Part shown: positions 50,505-61,186 of the stretch, piece by piece
Layout: the number at the start of each line of letters is the position of its first letter
Position numbering within the stretch: position 1 is the stretch's first letter
NCBI GenBank assembly: GCA_038087015.1
Contig: JASBNA010000013.1
Location: forward strand, 434,001-498,000
Source of the DNA: Cerrena zonata
Lineage: Eukaryota; Basidiomycota; Agaricomycetes; Polyporales; Cerrenaceae
Direction: 5' to 3'
DNA: 64,000 nucleotides
The notes under the pieces: model-generated
The model's input: only the letters and a program-made list of their open reading frames with translations
Database searches by the model: none
Told to the model about the DNA's origin: nothing
Made by a program: the position numbers and the translations under genes

Positions 50505-52556
50505 TTATCTAAAATAAGCAAAGGGTAGGTCAGATTTGGTACAAGTGAGATTTGAATCGAGGAAATGGTTTGGGTAATCAGCACGGTCGAATATCGGAGT
50601 CAAGCCTTTGGATTCCGAATTATACTCATAGTAAATTCCATGAATCATCAAGTTATCTAGGTTGGTGAAAATGGTGGATAAGTAATCGACGAAGGGATTC
50701 AATTGATGGATGATATAGATGGTGACTAGGTTATCTATATTGTCGACTTTCAAGCCAAGAGGATCATTTTCTAATTCACAGTGACAAGAATTTTTATTAT
50801 GATAATTATAATGTAAGGTATGGGGTTGGCCTTTAAATATTGGATAATTTTTATAATTGAAAGTCTTTTGTTTAATGGGAACACAGACTTCTCGATCGGC
50901 TTGGAGTTTACCCAATATAAACCCAATTAGGATGTAGTAAGTGCTTTCAAGATCTAAATCATTCGAATCCTCATCAATGTCGTTTAAAGGATAGAAATCT
51001 TGTTTTAATCGGTCAAGAACTAATTGACACCCATAGCATTGACAAGTATGTAGGAACAGTTGATAAAAATCTGGTTTATAGTAGATAAAACTAGTTAAAA
51101 AATCTGGTAACTGTAAAGTTTTCAAATTAAAATCACAATTTTTAAAATTTTGGAAAAATGATTCAATTAATCGTTCATTTAATTTATTTAATAAGATACT
51201 TGACATTTCAATCCCATTATCAAACATTTTGAAAGCTGGAGTTGAAAAATCAAGAGTTAATCTTTCTAAATTTTTCAAATTCTTAATATATTCACCCAAT
51301 GGATTAAGGATATACTCACACATCAGATGGGGTCTCAACCATTCATAATTTGGATACAACTCAATATCAAAACTAGTTAGATTGGATAATCCATCATTTT
51401 TGGCAACAAAATGATTAAATTTTTTGAAAAATTTTTCAAAACAATTACAATTATTAATCCGATGTTCAAAACAGTCAATCTTTAAATAAATATGATTCAA
51501 CTTCTTCAATTCGATTTTTTCTTCGATAATATCAAATTCTAACTTCTTATCAATCTTTGATATCACGTCATCATTCTTGACATCATAACTAATGAAATTA
51601 TCATCAATTAAACTCTCTTTGTGACAATGGAATATGGTTAATCCTTTTAAATTCAATTTTAAATCCTTAAATAATTGAAATTTTTTCAATATTTCTAACC
51701 CAAATTGATTATTAGTGCTACAAGTTAAGGTGAAAAGCGAATTGAAAAGGTTGAATGGCTCAGTACTCAAATCAATTTCCAGAATCTCCAGAATCTCTTC
51801 TTCTTTCAACATTAAAAATAAATTAGTTAATCCTTTAGGTACCTTGGGTTCATATAAACTAGGTAAATCGGTAACAAATAATTTAAAAATCTTGTTTCGA
51901 ATGTTTGAATTTTTCAAAAAATTGGTTAACTTATTAATCCCACTTAAAAAATCAATAAAGGTAATGTGTAAAAAATTCATTTCGTGCAGATATTTCCCAA
52001 AAAATTCAATCAAGTCACTTTGGAACTGATTGATATCATTCAAATATGGATAACACTTATCAAAAATGAAAAACTTAACCAATTGAATCAACTTTGTATT
52101 CTTATGTAAGCTTTTGAAAAATTTAATCAAATTGGGTATCTTGAATATTAAAGAACTATCCATATGCTTGATTCCATTCTCTCGGATAAACTGACGGGAA
52201 TCACTCTGATACTCTTTTGCAAATTCTCCGCTCAATACAACCGTGACTCGTTGATATAATCTTTCAACTGCAATCGGATATAACTTGGAGCATGTCAAAC
52301 TTAGGTTAACAAGATCAAATTGGTCAACGTGTTGAAACACTTGTAATACAATATGCTCTGGTAACCTTTCAATTAACAGATTTGGTGGTTGCTCAGGTCG
52401 TAACACCTCTTCTTCTTCATCTCCAGCACTTTCGTAGCAGCTTTTTGGTGATTTCACATCCAAACTTGCAACTTTATCACCATTTTTTTTCAGCTTGGTC
52501 TTAATTATATTTCCTGGTATCACCAGTACCACCGGTTTACTTGTGTTTATCATCAT
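50505..52556 (-). CDS. F-box protein
   Basis: 683 aa. F-box at about residues 58-100 (LIERLPEHIVLQVFQHVDQF, then LTCSKLYPIAVERLYQRV), so it likely joins Skp1-cullin ubiquitin ligases as a substrate receptor. The rest is helical and leucine-rich, with a cysteine-rich stretch (FLHTCQCYGCQLVLDRL) and a conserved-looking C-terminus (TIYIIHQLNPFVDYLSTIF). It resembles the yeast YLR352W (Lug1) type of large F-box protein, but I cannot confirm orthology. Confidence 0.82.
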   Translation of the reverse strand: MMINTSKPVVLVIPGNIIKTKLKKNGDKVASLDVKSPKSCYESAGDEEEEVLRPEQPPNLLIERLPEHIVLQVFQHVDQFDLVNLSLTCSKLYPIAVERLYQRVTVVLSGEFAKEYQSDSRQFIRENGIKHMDSSLIFKIPNLIKFFKSLHKNTKLIQLVKFFIFDKCYPYLNDINQFQSDLIEFFGKYLHEMNFLHITFIDFLSGINKLTNFLKNSNIRNKIFKLFVTDLPSLYEPKVPKGLTNLFLMLKEEEILEILEIDLSTEPFNLFNSLFTLTCSTNNQFGLEILKKFQLFKDLKLNLKGLTIFHCHKESLIDDNFISYDVKNDDVISKIDKKLEFDIIEEKIELKKLNHIYLKIDCFEHRINNCNCFEKFFKKFNHFVAKNDGLSNLTSFDIELYPNYEWLRPHLMCEYILNPLGEYIKNLKNLERLTLDFSTPAFKMFDNGIEMSSILLNKLNERLIESFFQNFKNCDFNLKTLQLPDFLTSFIYYKPDFYQLFLHTCQCYGCQLVLDRLKQDFYPLNDIDEDSNDLDLESTYYILIGFILGKLQADREVCVPIKQKTFNYKNYPIFKGQPHTLHYNYHNKNSCHCELENDPLGLKVDNIDNLVTIYIIHQLNPFVDYLSTIFTNLDNLMIHGIYYEYNSESKGLTPIFDRADYPNHFLDSNLTCTKSDLPFAYFR

Positions 52557-52665
52557 TTAACCCTTAATTAAAGAAGAACAACTAGTTTTGCTTAATATTT
52601 AACCGATTTCATATATCGTTGCTCGGATAAGACTTAAAGTTTCACCCAAATTGGTTTGCGACGTC

Positions 52666-52690
52666 TTTTTTTTTTTTTTTTTTTTTTTTT
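52666..52690 (+). repeat. Poly(T) tract, 25 bases
   Basis: T25 just upstream of the F-box gene and downstream of the aldehyde dehydrogenase gene. Confidence 0.9.
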
Positions 52691-52783
52691 GGTTTGTTTG
52701 TCACTTTGAGTGAGTCTGAATAGGGGTTACTACAATTTCATCTCAATCATTATATGTATATATTCAATAAATATTTATACTTA

Positions 52784-54285
52784 CTACAACATACTGCCCA
52801 AGTTGACGTGGATGGCTTTGGCTTGGGTGTACATGTTCAAACCGTACTCACCCAATTCTCTACCGATCCCACTCATTTTGACCCCACCAAAAGGAATATG
52901 AACGTCGGAATCGTTGGAAGAATTGATCCAAACCATACCAGCTTGGACGTCACTGGCCATGGTGTGGGCCACGGTGATATCCTTGGTGAAGATGGCAGCA
53001 CCCAACCCGTATTCAGTTTGGTTTGCGTATTTGATGGCTTCATCATCATCGACAAATTTACCAACAGAAACAACTGGACCAAAGATTTCTTCATTTACAA
53101 TACGATGGGTTGGTTTAACATCGGCGAAAATGGTTGGTTTGATGAAATAACCATCCTTTAATTTTGGATCGGTATTTTTTTCACCACCAAGGACCAATCT
53201 AGCACCTTCTTTTTTACCAATGTCTATATACGATAAGATTTTATCGTATTGTTGTTGAGAAACTTGAGGACCAACAACGGCATCGGATTCAAAGACATGG
53301 CCTTGTTTATACTCTTCTTCAACGTGTTTGGCAAACTTGGTAACAAACTCGTCGTAAACTTCTTGTTGGACATAGATTCTAGAAGTTGAGGTACAAATTT
53401 GACCTTGATTGGACATGATCCCAACAGCAGCCCATTTAACTGCTTGCTCCAAGTCAGCGTCTTTTCTCACAATCAAGGGTGATTTACCACCACATTCTAA
53501 AGTTACTGCTTTCAAGTTTGATGTAGCCAATTTTTGAATCACTCTACCAGTGGCAGTGGACCCAGTGAAGGCAATTTTATCAACGTCTAAATGTTCAGCC
53601 AACGCTTTACCGGCAACTGCACCATAACCACTAATAAAATTGACAACCCCTGGTGGGAAGCCAACTTTTTTGAAAAATTGAGCTAAGTATAAAATCGATA
53701 ATGGAGTAATTTCTGATGATTTTAAAACAACAGTGTTACCAGCAGCTAATGCTGGGGCCAATTTCCAGGCTGCCATTGCTAATGGATAGTTCCATGGAAT
53801 GATTTGACCACAAACCCCAAATGGTTCGTGAACAGTATAAGCCAATTTTAATGGATCATGTTGGATAACTTTACCCTGGATTTTATCGGCCCATCCAGCA
53901 AAGTATTCAAAACACGAAATACACTCATCGATATCGTAGACTGCATTTTGATCTTGGTCTTACCACTATCCCAAGCTTCAATTGAACCTAATAAATCACG
54001 ATTGTCCTTCAATTCTTTGGCAAACGCAAATAATAAGTTTGCTCGATCAACTCCGCTACTCTTCTTCCATCCCTTGTTGAATGCTTCGCGTGCAGCGGCC
54101 ACGGCAATATCAACATCTTCTTCTTGAGCTGCGTAAACATGTCCATTGACCTCTCCAGTTCCTGGATTAATTGAGTCTAGGGTCTTACCTGATTTGGATT
54201 TAACATATTCATTATTAATGAACAACCCGGCTGGTTGACTAAATTTGGTACCGTCTGGTAAACTAACCTCGTATGAAAGCGACAT
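52784..54285 (-). CDS. NAD(P)+ aldehyde dehydrogenase, one frame break
   Basis: Cytosolic or mitochondrial ALD-type enzyme oxidising acetaldehyde to acetate. The first 117 codons (MSLSYEVSLPDGTKFSQPAG) end in the wrong frame at 53848. The correct frame continues from about 53950 as NAVYDIDECISCFEYFAGWA and on through FGVCGQIIPWNYP. Restoring one base in ATCAAAATG gives 500 aa, the family size. Catalytic residues are visible: Glu in TLECGGKSPL and Cys in SNQGQICTSTSR. No clear mitochondrial presequence, so closer to the cytosolic type. Confidence 0.93.
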
Positions 54286-54426
54286 TCTGTTCTGGTTTCC
54301 TATTCTACTGCTGAGTATACAACTGGGACTACCTCCGTTTAAATAGCTTTTGATAACAAATTCCGCTAAGGACTTTAATTAAAGTGGGGGACGTTGATAT
54401 AACGGTTTTGCGTATAAGAGCGGCAT

Positions 54427-54440
54427 GGTGCACGGGTGCG
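54427..54440 (-). promoter_or_regulatory. Rap1-like site upstream of the ALDH gene
   Basis: Minus strand CGCACCCGTGCACC, about 145 bp upstream of the ATG. Confidence 0.45.
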
Positions 54441-54934
54441 TCTAGCGGGTTCCGCTAAGCTATTCCGCTTTGGGCAAGTGTACTCGTCCTTATCACCCTA
54501 TCGACCTGAAATGATGGGCTTTAGCTGGCAGGGACAATAGCAGGACTCGAACTGTCAAGGTGTCGCTTATTGGATAGCCAATGTTACAATTGCAGTAAAG
54601 AACAGTTGAGCCGGGGATTAGCAGAGGCCATTCTCCGAGGCTGACGGTGATTACTTCATAAAGCGTTTTCTATACTCCGATAGTTCTGTGGTTATTGCAT
54701 AAGCCATTAAAACAGGATACATATATGATGACATATGTCTATACTCCGATGCGATATGGTTTCTAGAACGCTCTAAACGTCGTGAGTTCTGAGTTCCTGG
54801 ACTTTGTATACAAGAATACCTTTCTTCTATATCTGAATATGTGTCTGAATGCCATTCCTGAAAATTACATATACCTGAATATAAGGAAATACTATACCTG
54901 GATACTACACCTGGAACTATTCCTGAACACTAAA

Positions 54935-55029
54935 CCTGAATATTAAGTATAATCGAATATTAAGTATACCTGAATATTAAGTATACCTGAATATTAAGTA
55001 TACCTGAATATTAAGTATACCTAAACACT
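54935..55029 (+). repeat. 17-bp tandem repeat
   Basis: About five units of CCTGAATATTAAGTATA, first and last degenerate. Confidence 0.9.
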
Positions 55030-55099
55030 AAGTACCGAATAAAGTTCATACTGTGGTCTTAATATGATATCATGAACGATAAAGTTGCAAATTCCAAGT

Positions 55100-55114
55100 G
55101 CACCCGTACATATT
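55100..55114 (+). promoter_or_regulatory. Rap1-like site upstream of GLY1
   Basis: GCACCCGTACATATT, 75 bp upstream of the GLY1 ATG; the best consensus match in the window. Confidence 0.55.
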
Positions 55115-55188
55115 TTTCACCTCGATGAAAAATCCGTATATTGTTCGGTGTTGGACTTACTAGTTGTTCACTAATACTCCACGAAGCC

Positions 55189-56288
55189 ATGGATTTGTCC
55201 AATTTCGATAAAAGGCCTGCTCATAACGAGTTCAGAAGCGATACGTTCACCACGCCAACGGCATCAATGATCAAGTCATTGGTTATTGCCAGCTTGGGTG
55301 ATGCCGTTTATAATGAAGATGATTCAACTAATCAATTAGAAGCGAAAGTTGCTAAGTTGGCTGGGAAGGAATCGGGATTATATTGTGTTAGTGGGACGCT
55401 ATCAAATCAAATTGCTGTAAGGGTTAATTTATTCCAACCACCATATTCAATTTTATGTGATTATCGTGGGCATATTTATGCGGATGAAGCTGGGGGGTTA
55501 TCTACATTGTCTCAAGCAATGATTCAACCAATTCATCCTAAAAACGGGAAATACTTAACCTTGGAAGACGATATCATTCCTAATGTTATACCTGATGATG
55601 GAGATATTCATCTTGCACCAACAAAATTGATTAGTTTAGAAAATACTTTACATGGAATGATTTTCCCAATTGATGAAATTGAAAAAATCAGTAAATTTTG
55701 TCGTGAAAATGAATAAGATTACACTTAGACGGTGCCAGGTTATGGAATGCTCATGTGGAAACTGGAGTATCTATTGAAAAATATTGTTCTTATTTCGATA
55801 GTGTTAGTTTATGTTTGAGTAAATCCTTAGGTGCTCCAATTGGATCAGTTTTAGTTAGTGACTCAAAGTTTATCAAAAAGGCTAATCATTTCAAAAAACA
55901 AAACGGTGGTGGTATTAGACAAAGTGGTATCTTGGCGGTTATGGCTTCAACTGCAATTGATGAAAACTTACCGTTATTGAAAAATTCTCATAACAAAGCA
56001 AAAGAATTGGGTAAATTATGTCAGGACAACAACATTCCTTTATTGTATCCAGTAGATACTAACTTTGTCTTTGTTGATTTCGAAAAAGCCGGTATTTCTG
56101 ATGAACTTTTCAATAAGTATGGTGACAAATACAATATTAAAGTTCATGGTAATAGAATTTCATTCCATTATCAAATCTCAGATGAGAGTTTTGAAAATGT
56201 TAAAAGAGCCCTTTTAGATACTTGGGAGGATGCTAAAAAGAATCCTGCCAAAAAATCAAATCAACCTTCTAAATTTTATAGCCTTTAA
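55189..56288 (+). CDS. GLY1: L-threonine aldolase, one frame break
   Basis: PLP enzyme splitting threonine to glycine and acetaldehyde, the main glycine source in yeast. ATG at 55189 (MDLSNFDKRPAHNEFRSDTF). The first frame stops at 55714-55716 after FCRENE. Adding one A (GAATAAGA to GAAATAAGA) continues as IRLHLDGARLWNAHVETG and gives 366 aa, the family size. The PLP lysine is in SLSKSLGAPIGS. Acetaldehyde produced here is a substrate type for the neighbouring divergent aldehyde dehydrogenase; a link is only suggestive. Confidence 0.94.
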
Positions 56289-56423
56289 TCGTGATTTATG
56301 ATTTATAGTGATTTATATAGTGATTTATATAGTGATTATATAGTGATTTATAGTGATTATGAATGTATGCGCTTTTATCTAAGTAAAGAAAAAAATTCTT
56401 ATGAGAATTAGCTTTTCCATAGC

Positions 56424-57266
56424 ATGAACTTTCCAATTGATCAAGAAACGGTGTACGTTTTCACTACGCGTACTGGTGATTCAGAACTTGTTGACTATTT
56501 GAAAGATGACTTCAATTTCGAAGTAACTGCTCGAAAGCTAAACTTGAAACAACAAGCACACTTGCAGCTGATCAGATCAACCGATTTGAAAATAAAGAAA
56601 CTAGTGACTCAGCTATTCACCAAATACATATTAAACTATTTCTTGGGCCAGTTGGACCCCTGGCAAGATATCCAGTTTGAGTGTAACCAATATGGGAAAC
56701 CAAAGCTACCCAATCTTGAATTTAATCAGAGCTCTTCGAATGATCTAATATCAATGGCTGTAAGTTTGAAAACTCCAATTGGAATTGATTTATCCCATAA
56801 TAAACAGGATTCGATTGATCCTAATCAAATATTGGATCAGTTCTATGATATTTATCATCCAATTGAAATGAAAATATTACTACAAGAAAACGATGTAAAT
56901 ATTCGATACACAAAATTCAATCAACTATGGACATTGAAAGAAGCATTTACCAAGTTGATAGGCAGTGGGTTGAACATTGATTTGAAACGAGTTGGATTTG
57001 CATTTGAACAAAATGTTAAGTTACAGGATTGTATTAATGATTGCGAATTCATGAACGAATACGAAGTAGCTTGGGAAAAAGAAATTCCAATCATAATTGA
57101 AAATGATTTATTACAGCATGAATTAGTTAATGACAAACCATATTATTGTTTATCAGGATGTTTAGAAACTACCCAACCACCGATCTTAATATCTTTAGTA
57201 CATCAAAATTCAAATTTACAAGTCAAAAATTATCATTTAAATTTTATTAATGCCATTACTATATAA
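56424..57266 (+). CDS. LYS5: Phosphopantetheinyl transferase for alpha-aminoadipate reductase
   Basis: 280 aa. Sfp-type 4'-phosphopantetheinyl transferase that activates Lys2 in fungal lysine synthesis. Mg-binding motif GIDLSHNKQD (about residues 118-127) and WTLKEAFTKLIGSGL (about 170-184, with the catalytic W-x-x-K-E-A-x-x-K) are intact. Yeast Lys5 is 272 aa. Ends 8 bp from the stop of the convergent GH76 gene. Confidence 0.93.
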   Translation: MNFPIDQETVYVFTTRTGDSELVDYLKDDFNFEVTARKLNLKQQAHLQLIRSTDLKIKKLVTQLFTKYILNYFLGQLDPWQDIQFECNQYGKPKLPNLEFNQSSSNDLISMAVSLKTPIGIDLSHNKQDSIDPNQILDQFYDIYHPIEMKILLQENDVNIRYTKFNQLWTLKEAFTKLIGSGLNIDLKRVGFAFEQNVKLQDCINDCEFMNEYEVAWEKEIPIIIENDLLQHELVNDKPYYCLSGCLETTQPPILISLVHQNSNLQVKNYHLNFINAITI

Positions 57267-57274
57267 AGAAAATA

Positions 57275-58441
57275 TTATTTATTACTTGGATAATTTACAA
57301 CCATTGTCATTACTGCATTCAATGCACTCATTTGTTCACCTAGACCGTATTTGGAATCCCAACCATCATGATTCCAATCTTGGCCACAAGTGATACCATC
57401 GGTACCACCCGAACAAGATTGAGCAGCAGCTTTTGCAGAAGATTCTAGCCATTTTGTTAAATCATCATCAACGTCACTCGCCACCAAGCCAGTTAGTTTT
57501 AAATTACGAGCGAAAAGGGATCTAAAAGCTCTTTGGTCGTTATTGCAAGAATCATTATCCATGCAAGAAGGTTCATACATGATGTTATTTTTGAAAAAAT
57601 TTTTAGAACCATTAATAATATGTTGAGTATTAGTTAACCAAGAATCATTATCGGTATGATTGTACATATAAGCATTACCAGATAAAATGACTCCGTAGAT
57701 ATAAGACCAGTTAGTTTTATCAAAATCGGAACAATTTTCATCAACATGACCACCATCATAAATTGAGATTGAGTTATCATTAACATTTATAAAACCAACA
57801 TCCTTCATCCAATTCCAAATTTTAGAAGCAGTTTTCGAATAAGAATCTTCTTTGGTGTATTTTGCTAATCTTGAGGCTAAATTAAATAAAATCCCATTAG
57901 CAATTGTATTTTTATAATCATAACCGGATCTATCTTTTGAAATTTGCCATCTAACACCACCTTTACAAGAATCATTATCCCAACGATTATTAATTTTGTC
58001 AAAAACTGTTTTCAATAAATCCAAATATTTATGATTTGAATCAGCTTCTGGGAAATTTCTTTCAATTGCTTGCATTAAAGTTAACCCCCACATACCTTGA
58101 TCATCATTTGCTTCTACTGAAGATTCATTTGAAGGCATAAAATCATAATTTGAACCAGCTTGATGAATGATTGCATTTTGAATTATTTTCTGTAATGTGG
58201 TATTTGAAGAATCGCAATAAGTATAATAATCAATCAATCCGGTGAAAGCTTCACCAGCATGCCACCAATAGTATGGTGCTTGAAATTTACCAACGGTCCC
58301 GCCATTTTTGATCCCTTCATAGTAATTCAATTCACCTTCCACTATCGAACCAGCAGCTTTGCAAACCGAATCCTTGGATTTAATGTCTATTGAAAGACCA
58401 TTAATTATGGAAAATAAGTAAAATAAAATAATTGCAATCAT
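57275..58441 (-). CDS. Secreted GH76-family alpha-1,6-mannanase (Dfg5/Dcw1-like), no GPI signal
   Basis: 388 aa. Signal peptide at about residues 1-15 (MIAIILFYLFSIINGLS). GH76 features are YYWWHAGEAF, the catalytic-type EANDDQGMWGL and GGVRWQI, with about ten sequons. Dfg5 and Dcw1 process GPI glycans to attach wall proteins and are GPI-anchored themselves. This one ends at MTMVVNYPSNK without a hydrophobic GPI tail, so it is probably secreted or wall-bound in another way. Confidence 0.9.
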   Translation of the reverse strand: MIAIILFYLFSIINGLSIDIKSKDSVCKAAGSIVEGELNYYEGIKNGGTVGKFQAPYYWWHAGEAFTGLIDYYTYCDSSNTTLQKIIQNAIIHQAGSNYDFMPSNESSVEANDDQGMWGLTLMQAIERNFPEADSNHKYLDLLKTVFDKINNRWDNDSCKGGVRWQISKDRSGYDYKNTIANGILFNLASRLAKYTKEDSYSKTASKIWNWMKDVGFINVNDNSISIYDGGHVDENCSDFDKTNWSYIYGVILSGNAYMYNHTDNDSWLTNTQHIINGSKNFFKNNIMYEPSCMDNDSCNNDQRAFRSLFARNLKLTGLVASDVDDDLTKWLESSAKAAAQSCSGGTDGITCGQDWNHDGWDSKYGLGEQMSALNAVMTMVVNYPSNK

Positions 58442-59033
58442 TTTTAATATTACCGATTGAACATTCTTAAAAGTTAAAAGGTTAATAAGATTCTTTTATA
58501 ATATTTTTTTCCATCTGGCATAATTACCAAGCAAAATCAGTAACCAGATCTTGCAAAGTGTTTCACTTGCATTAAGTTGAAACAAGCCATCGAGATCACC
58601 AGCACAGTCGACTACATCAATTATCACCAACGATCACCAATTACATCAACTGCATCAACTATATCAACTACATATCAACTACCTGTATACGGCTTGCAGA
58701 CTATCTGACTACCTGACCATCTAATACACCATCTGCTTACCAACTGCCTACCAACACCAAGTAGATCAACTTCTACTCGAGCATCGAAGATCAAAGTAGT
58801 AACCAGCTTTCCCAATTGCGAAATTCTTCCAACAATAGCAATTGAGCCTTTGCAGCTGGCTAAAACAAAACACCCGTGCATCATACGCTCGTTACACCCA
58901 CACACCATAATTGCAACCAAAAACTACAAAGACAATTATTAAATATTCCAGATTATATATTAATAGAACATCTAAAAGGAGAAAACAACATTTTGATCTA
59001 GTATCAAACTAAATTAATAAATCCAGTGTCAAA
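58442..59033. other. Intergenic region with CATCAACTA repeats
   Basis: Imperfect ACATCAACTAC/ATCACCAAT repeats (about 58600-58685) and a Rap1-like site. An 81-codon minus-strand ORF looks random. Confidence 0.6.
58870..58882 (+). promoter_or_regulatory. Rap1-like site
   Basis: ACACCCGTGCATC, about 430 bp upstream of the GH76 gene. Confidence 0.4.
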
Positions 59034-59666
59034 CTAAATTAATAAAGCACCGGCAGCCATGGCAACAACAGACAAACCGTAACCAACTGATTTAGCACCA
59101 GCACTAGAACCAGAGGAAGAGGAGGAACCGGAACCACCAGAACTAGAAGAGTCGGAAGAACCAGAGGAATCAGAACCAGAACCAGAGGAACCGGAACCAG
59201 AGGAAGAACCAGAACCAGAAGAGTCAGAGTCGTCAGAAGAAGAAGAACCGGAACCAGAGGAAGAGGAATCGGAATCGTCAGAAGAAGAAGAACCGGAACC
59301 GGAACCAGAAGAGTCTGAATCGTCAGAAGACGAAGAAGCAGAGTCATCGGAAGAAGAAGAACCGGAACCAGAACCAGAAGCGTCTGAGTCATCGGAAGAA
59401 GAAGAAGCAGAGTCGTCTGAAGAAGAAGAGCCGGAACCAGAAGAGTCGGCATCGTCAGAAGAAGAAGAAGCAGAATCATCTGAAGAAGAGGAACCAGAAC
59501 CAGAAGCATCAGCATCATCTGTGGAGGTTGAAGAAGAATCTTCGGCAGAAGAGCTTTCACCAGCTCTCTTAATGATGGCAGCGTTATAACCTTTAGTGTT
59601 ATCTAAAACCTGACCATTAATAATGGTGGCAATAGTTAAAAGAATGGAAACTTGAGATAATTTCAT
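59034..59666 (-). CDS. Ser/Asp-repeat GPI-anchored cell wall protein
   Basis: 210 aa. Signal peptide (MKLSQVSILLTIATIINGQ), a possible Kex2 site at about residue 34 (AIIKRAGES), then about 135 residues of Ser/Asp/Gly repeats such as GSGSSSSDDSASSSSDD. A GPI-type end follows (SSAGAKSVGYGLSVV, hydrophobic tail to the stop). Low-complexity acidic Ser repeats suit heavy O-mannosylation and a stalk role. I do not assign an ortholog. Repeat number is likely to vary between strains. Confidence 0.85.
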   Translation of the reverse strand: MKLSQVSILLTIATIINGQVLDNTKGYNAAIIKRAGESSSAEDSSSTSTDDADASGSGSSSSDDSASSSSDDADSSGSGSSSSDDSASSSSDDSDASGSGSGSSSSDDSASSSSDDSDSSGSGSGSSSSDDSDSSSSGSGSSSSDDSDSSGSGSSSGSGSSGSGSDSSGSSDSSSSGGSGSSSSSGSSAGAKSVGYGLSVVAMAAGALLI

Positions 59667-61186
59667 TTTAAAGTATGTGAGTAATAATTAGTGATAATTT
59701 AAAGATAATTTACCTATACTCAATATACCTACTTATACATATATATATATATACAACAGTATATCGATAAGTTGCTAAATTCATGGCTGAGGGGTTACGA
59801 TCATGTAGATGAATAGAAAGAATGAAATGAAACCGTATTCAAAGCAAACGCCAAAGTAATGAAAAAGGAATTGAAATGATTGAATCCGGTTAGTTTCTTC
59901 GCCTCTATTATTCAAATGATTTACCTTTAAACTAAGGTACGAGAAGGATTAAGGCAATGCTCAAGATGTCAAGCCATGGAAAACGTGCTTATGGATCTAT
60001 TTGAATTGTGGAGTATCAACGTGCTCTTTTGCACCCTTTTTCCAACGTGTGGCAGACACTTACACTACCACACATGGGTTTGGCAACGGATTAAGACATT
60101 TGCTATTTGACATTTAACCTTCACCATTTGCTGTTGGCGTTACGCCATTTGCTATTTGACGTAAAGTTAAGGTCCTTTGGTACCGTAAATGGTTAAATGA
60201 TCCTCATTGTAGTCTGATACTTGTATGGTTATTAGTCTTTTGTGTGGGCAGTCCGTTACTGATGTTGCTTAGTCGCTCATATAGATATATCGTTATATGG
60301 CTGTCTGACTAGTCTACACCTTAACTGCTTATACTAGTAGACACGGGGAAACCACTCGATGCCGATGTAACTAGTGGATGCGTATGCTACTAGTAGATGC
60401 CTATACTACTAGTAGATGCCTATAAGGCTAGTATTATGGAACAGCGGTCTACACGCCAGTCTACTGATTATCAGTATACTAATAATGATTCTGATAGTCG
60501 CTCATATATCCTACTGTTCGTTCATATTGATTAGACTGCTGTACTCGCTCATATGACTGCTGTACTCGCTCATATGACTGCTGTACTCGCTCATATGGAT
60601 TAGACACTCGCTCAGATGGATATAAGTATTCGTTCGATATCATATGCATGGCACACCCTTGATTATACAGCCATATGGCTAGACTAGATACTCATAGCTA
60701 CTGGTGGATCTTATGGCGCCCACATACTAGTAGATACTTACGCTTAATTATTAGCTTGTTAGTATGTATACCAAGTAGATACTTGTATAGAAGGCCTATT
60801 TCGGCTACTAGACTATCTCGGCTACTAGACTATCTCGGCTACTGAAGTATATCTCAGCTACTAAAGTACATCTTAGCTACTTGAAGTCGATTCTGGACTA
60901 GATGTCTATTCTGGACTAGATGTCTGGCTTCAAGACACGGCTATTCTAGATACTATATATTATTAGTAGTACTAGTGGTGATACTCACGCTTGCTAGCTA
61001 TACTGAGTTATGCTTATGAGTTATACTTATGTAATATTTATGAGTTATACTTATGTGATTATTAGATATACTTATGTGATACTTATGTGATACTTATGTG
61101 ATACCTATGTGATACTTATGTGATACTTATTTGAAAATCAAACACCCATGCACCAACACATCGGTCAACTACATCTTCAAGTAGCC
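59667..61186. other. Repeat-rich intergenic region upstream of CDC43
   Basis: 1.5 kb of non-coding sequence with many short local repeats: TAGTAGATGCCTAT (about 60365-60425), a 21-bp unit CTGCTGTACTCGCTCATATGA three times (about 60536-60598), CTACTAGACTATCTCGG (about 60805-60845), and ATACTTATGTGAT units (about 61050-61130). No ORF of note. Confidence 0.7.

Larger units (their letters stand above)
54286..55188. other. Divergent promoter region of the ALDH gene and GLY1
   Basis: 0.9 kb with two Rap1-like sites and a 17-bp tandem repeat. A tRNA-like B-box at about 54540-54556 (minus) has no foldable T stem. Confidence 0.6.

Noticed and set aside
54530..54615. tRNA-like sequence with a B-box match on the minus strand
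   Set aside because: The T stem does not pair (three mismatches) and no acceptor or anticodon stem forms.
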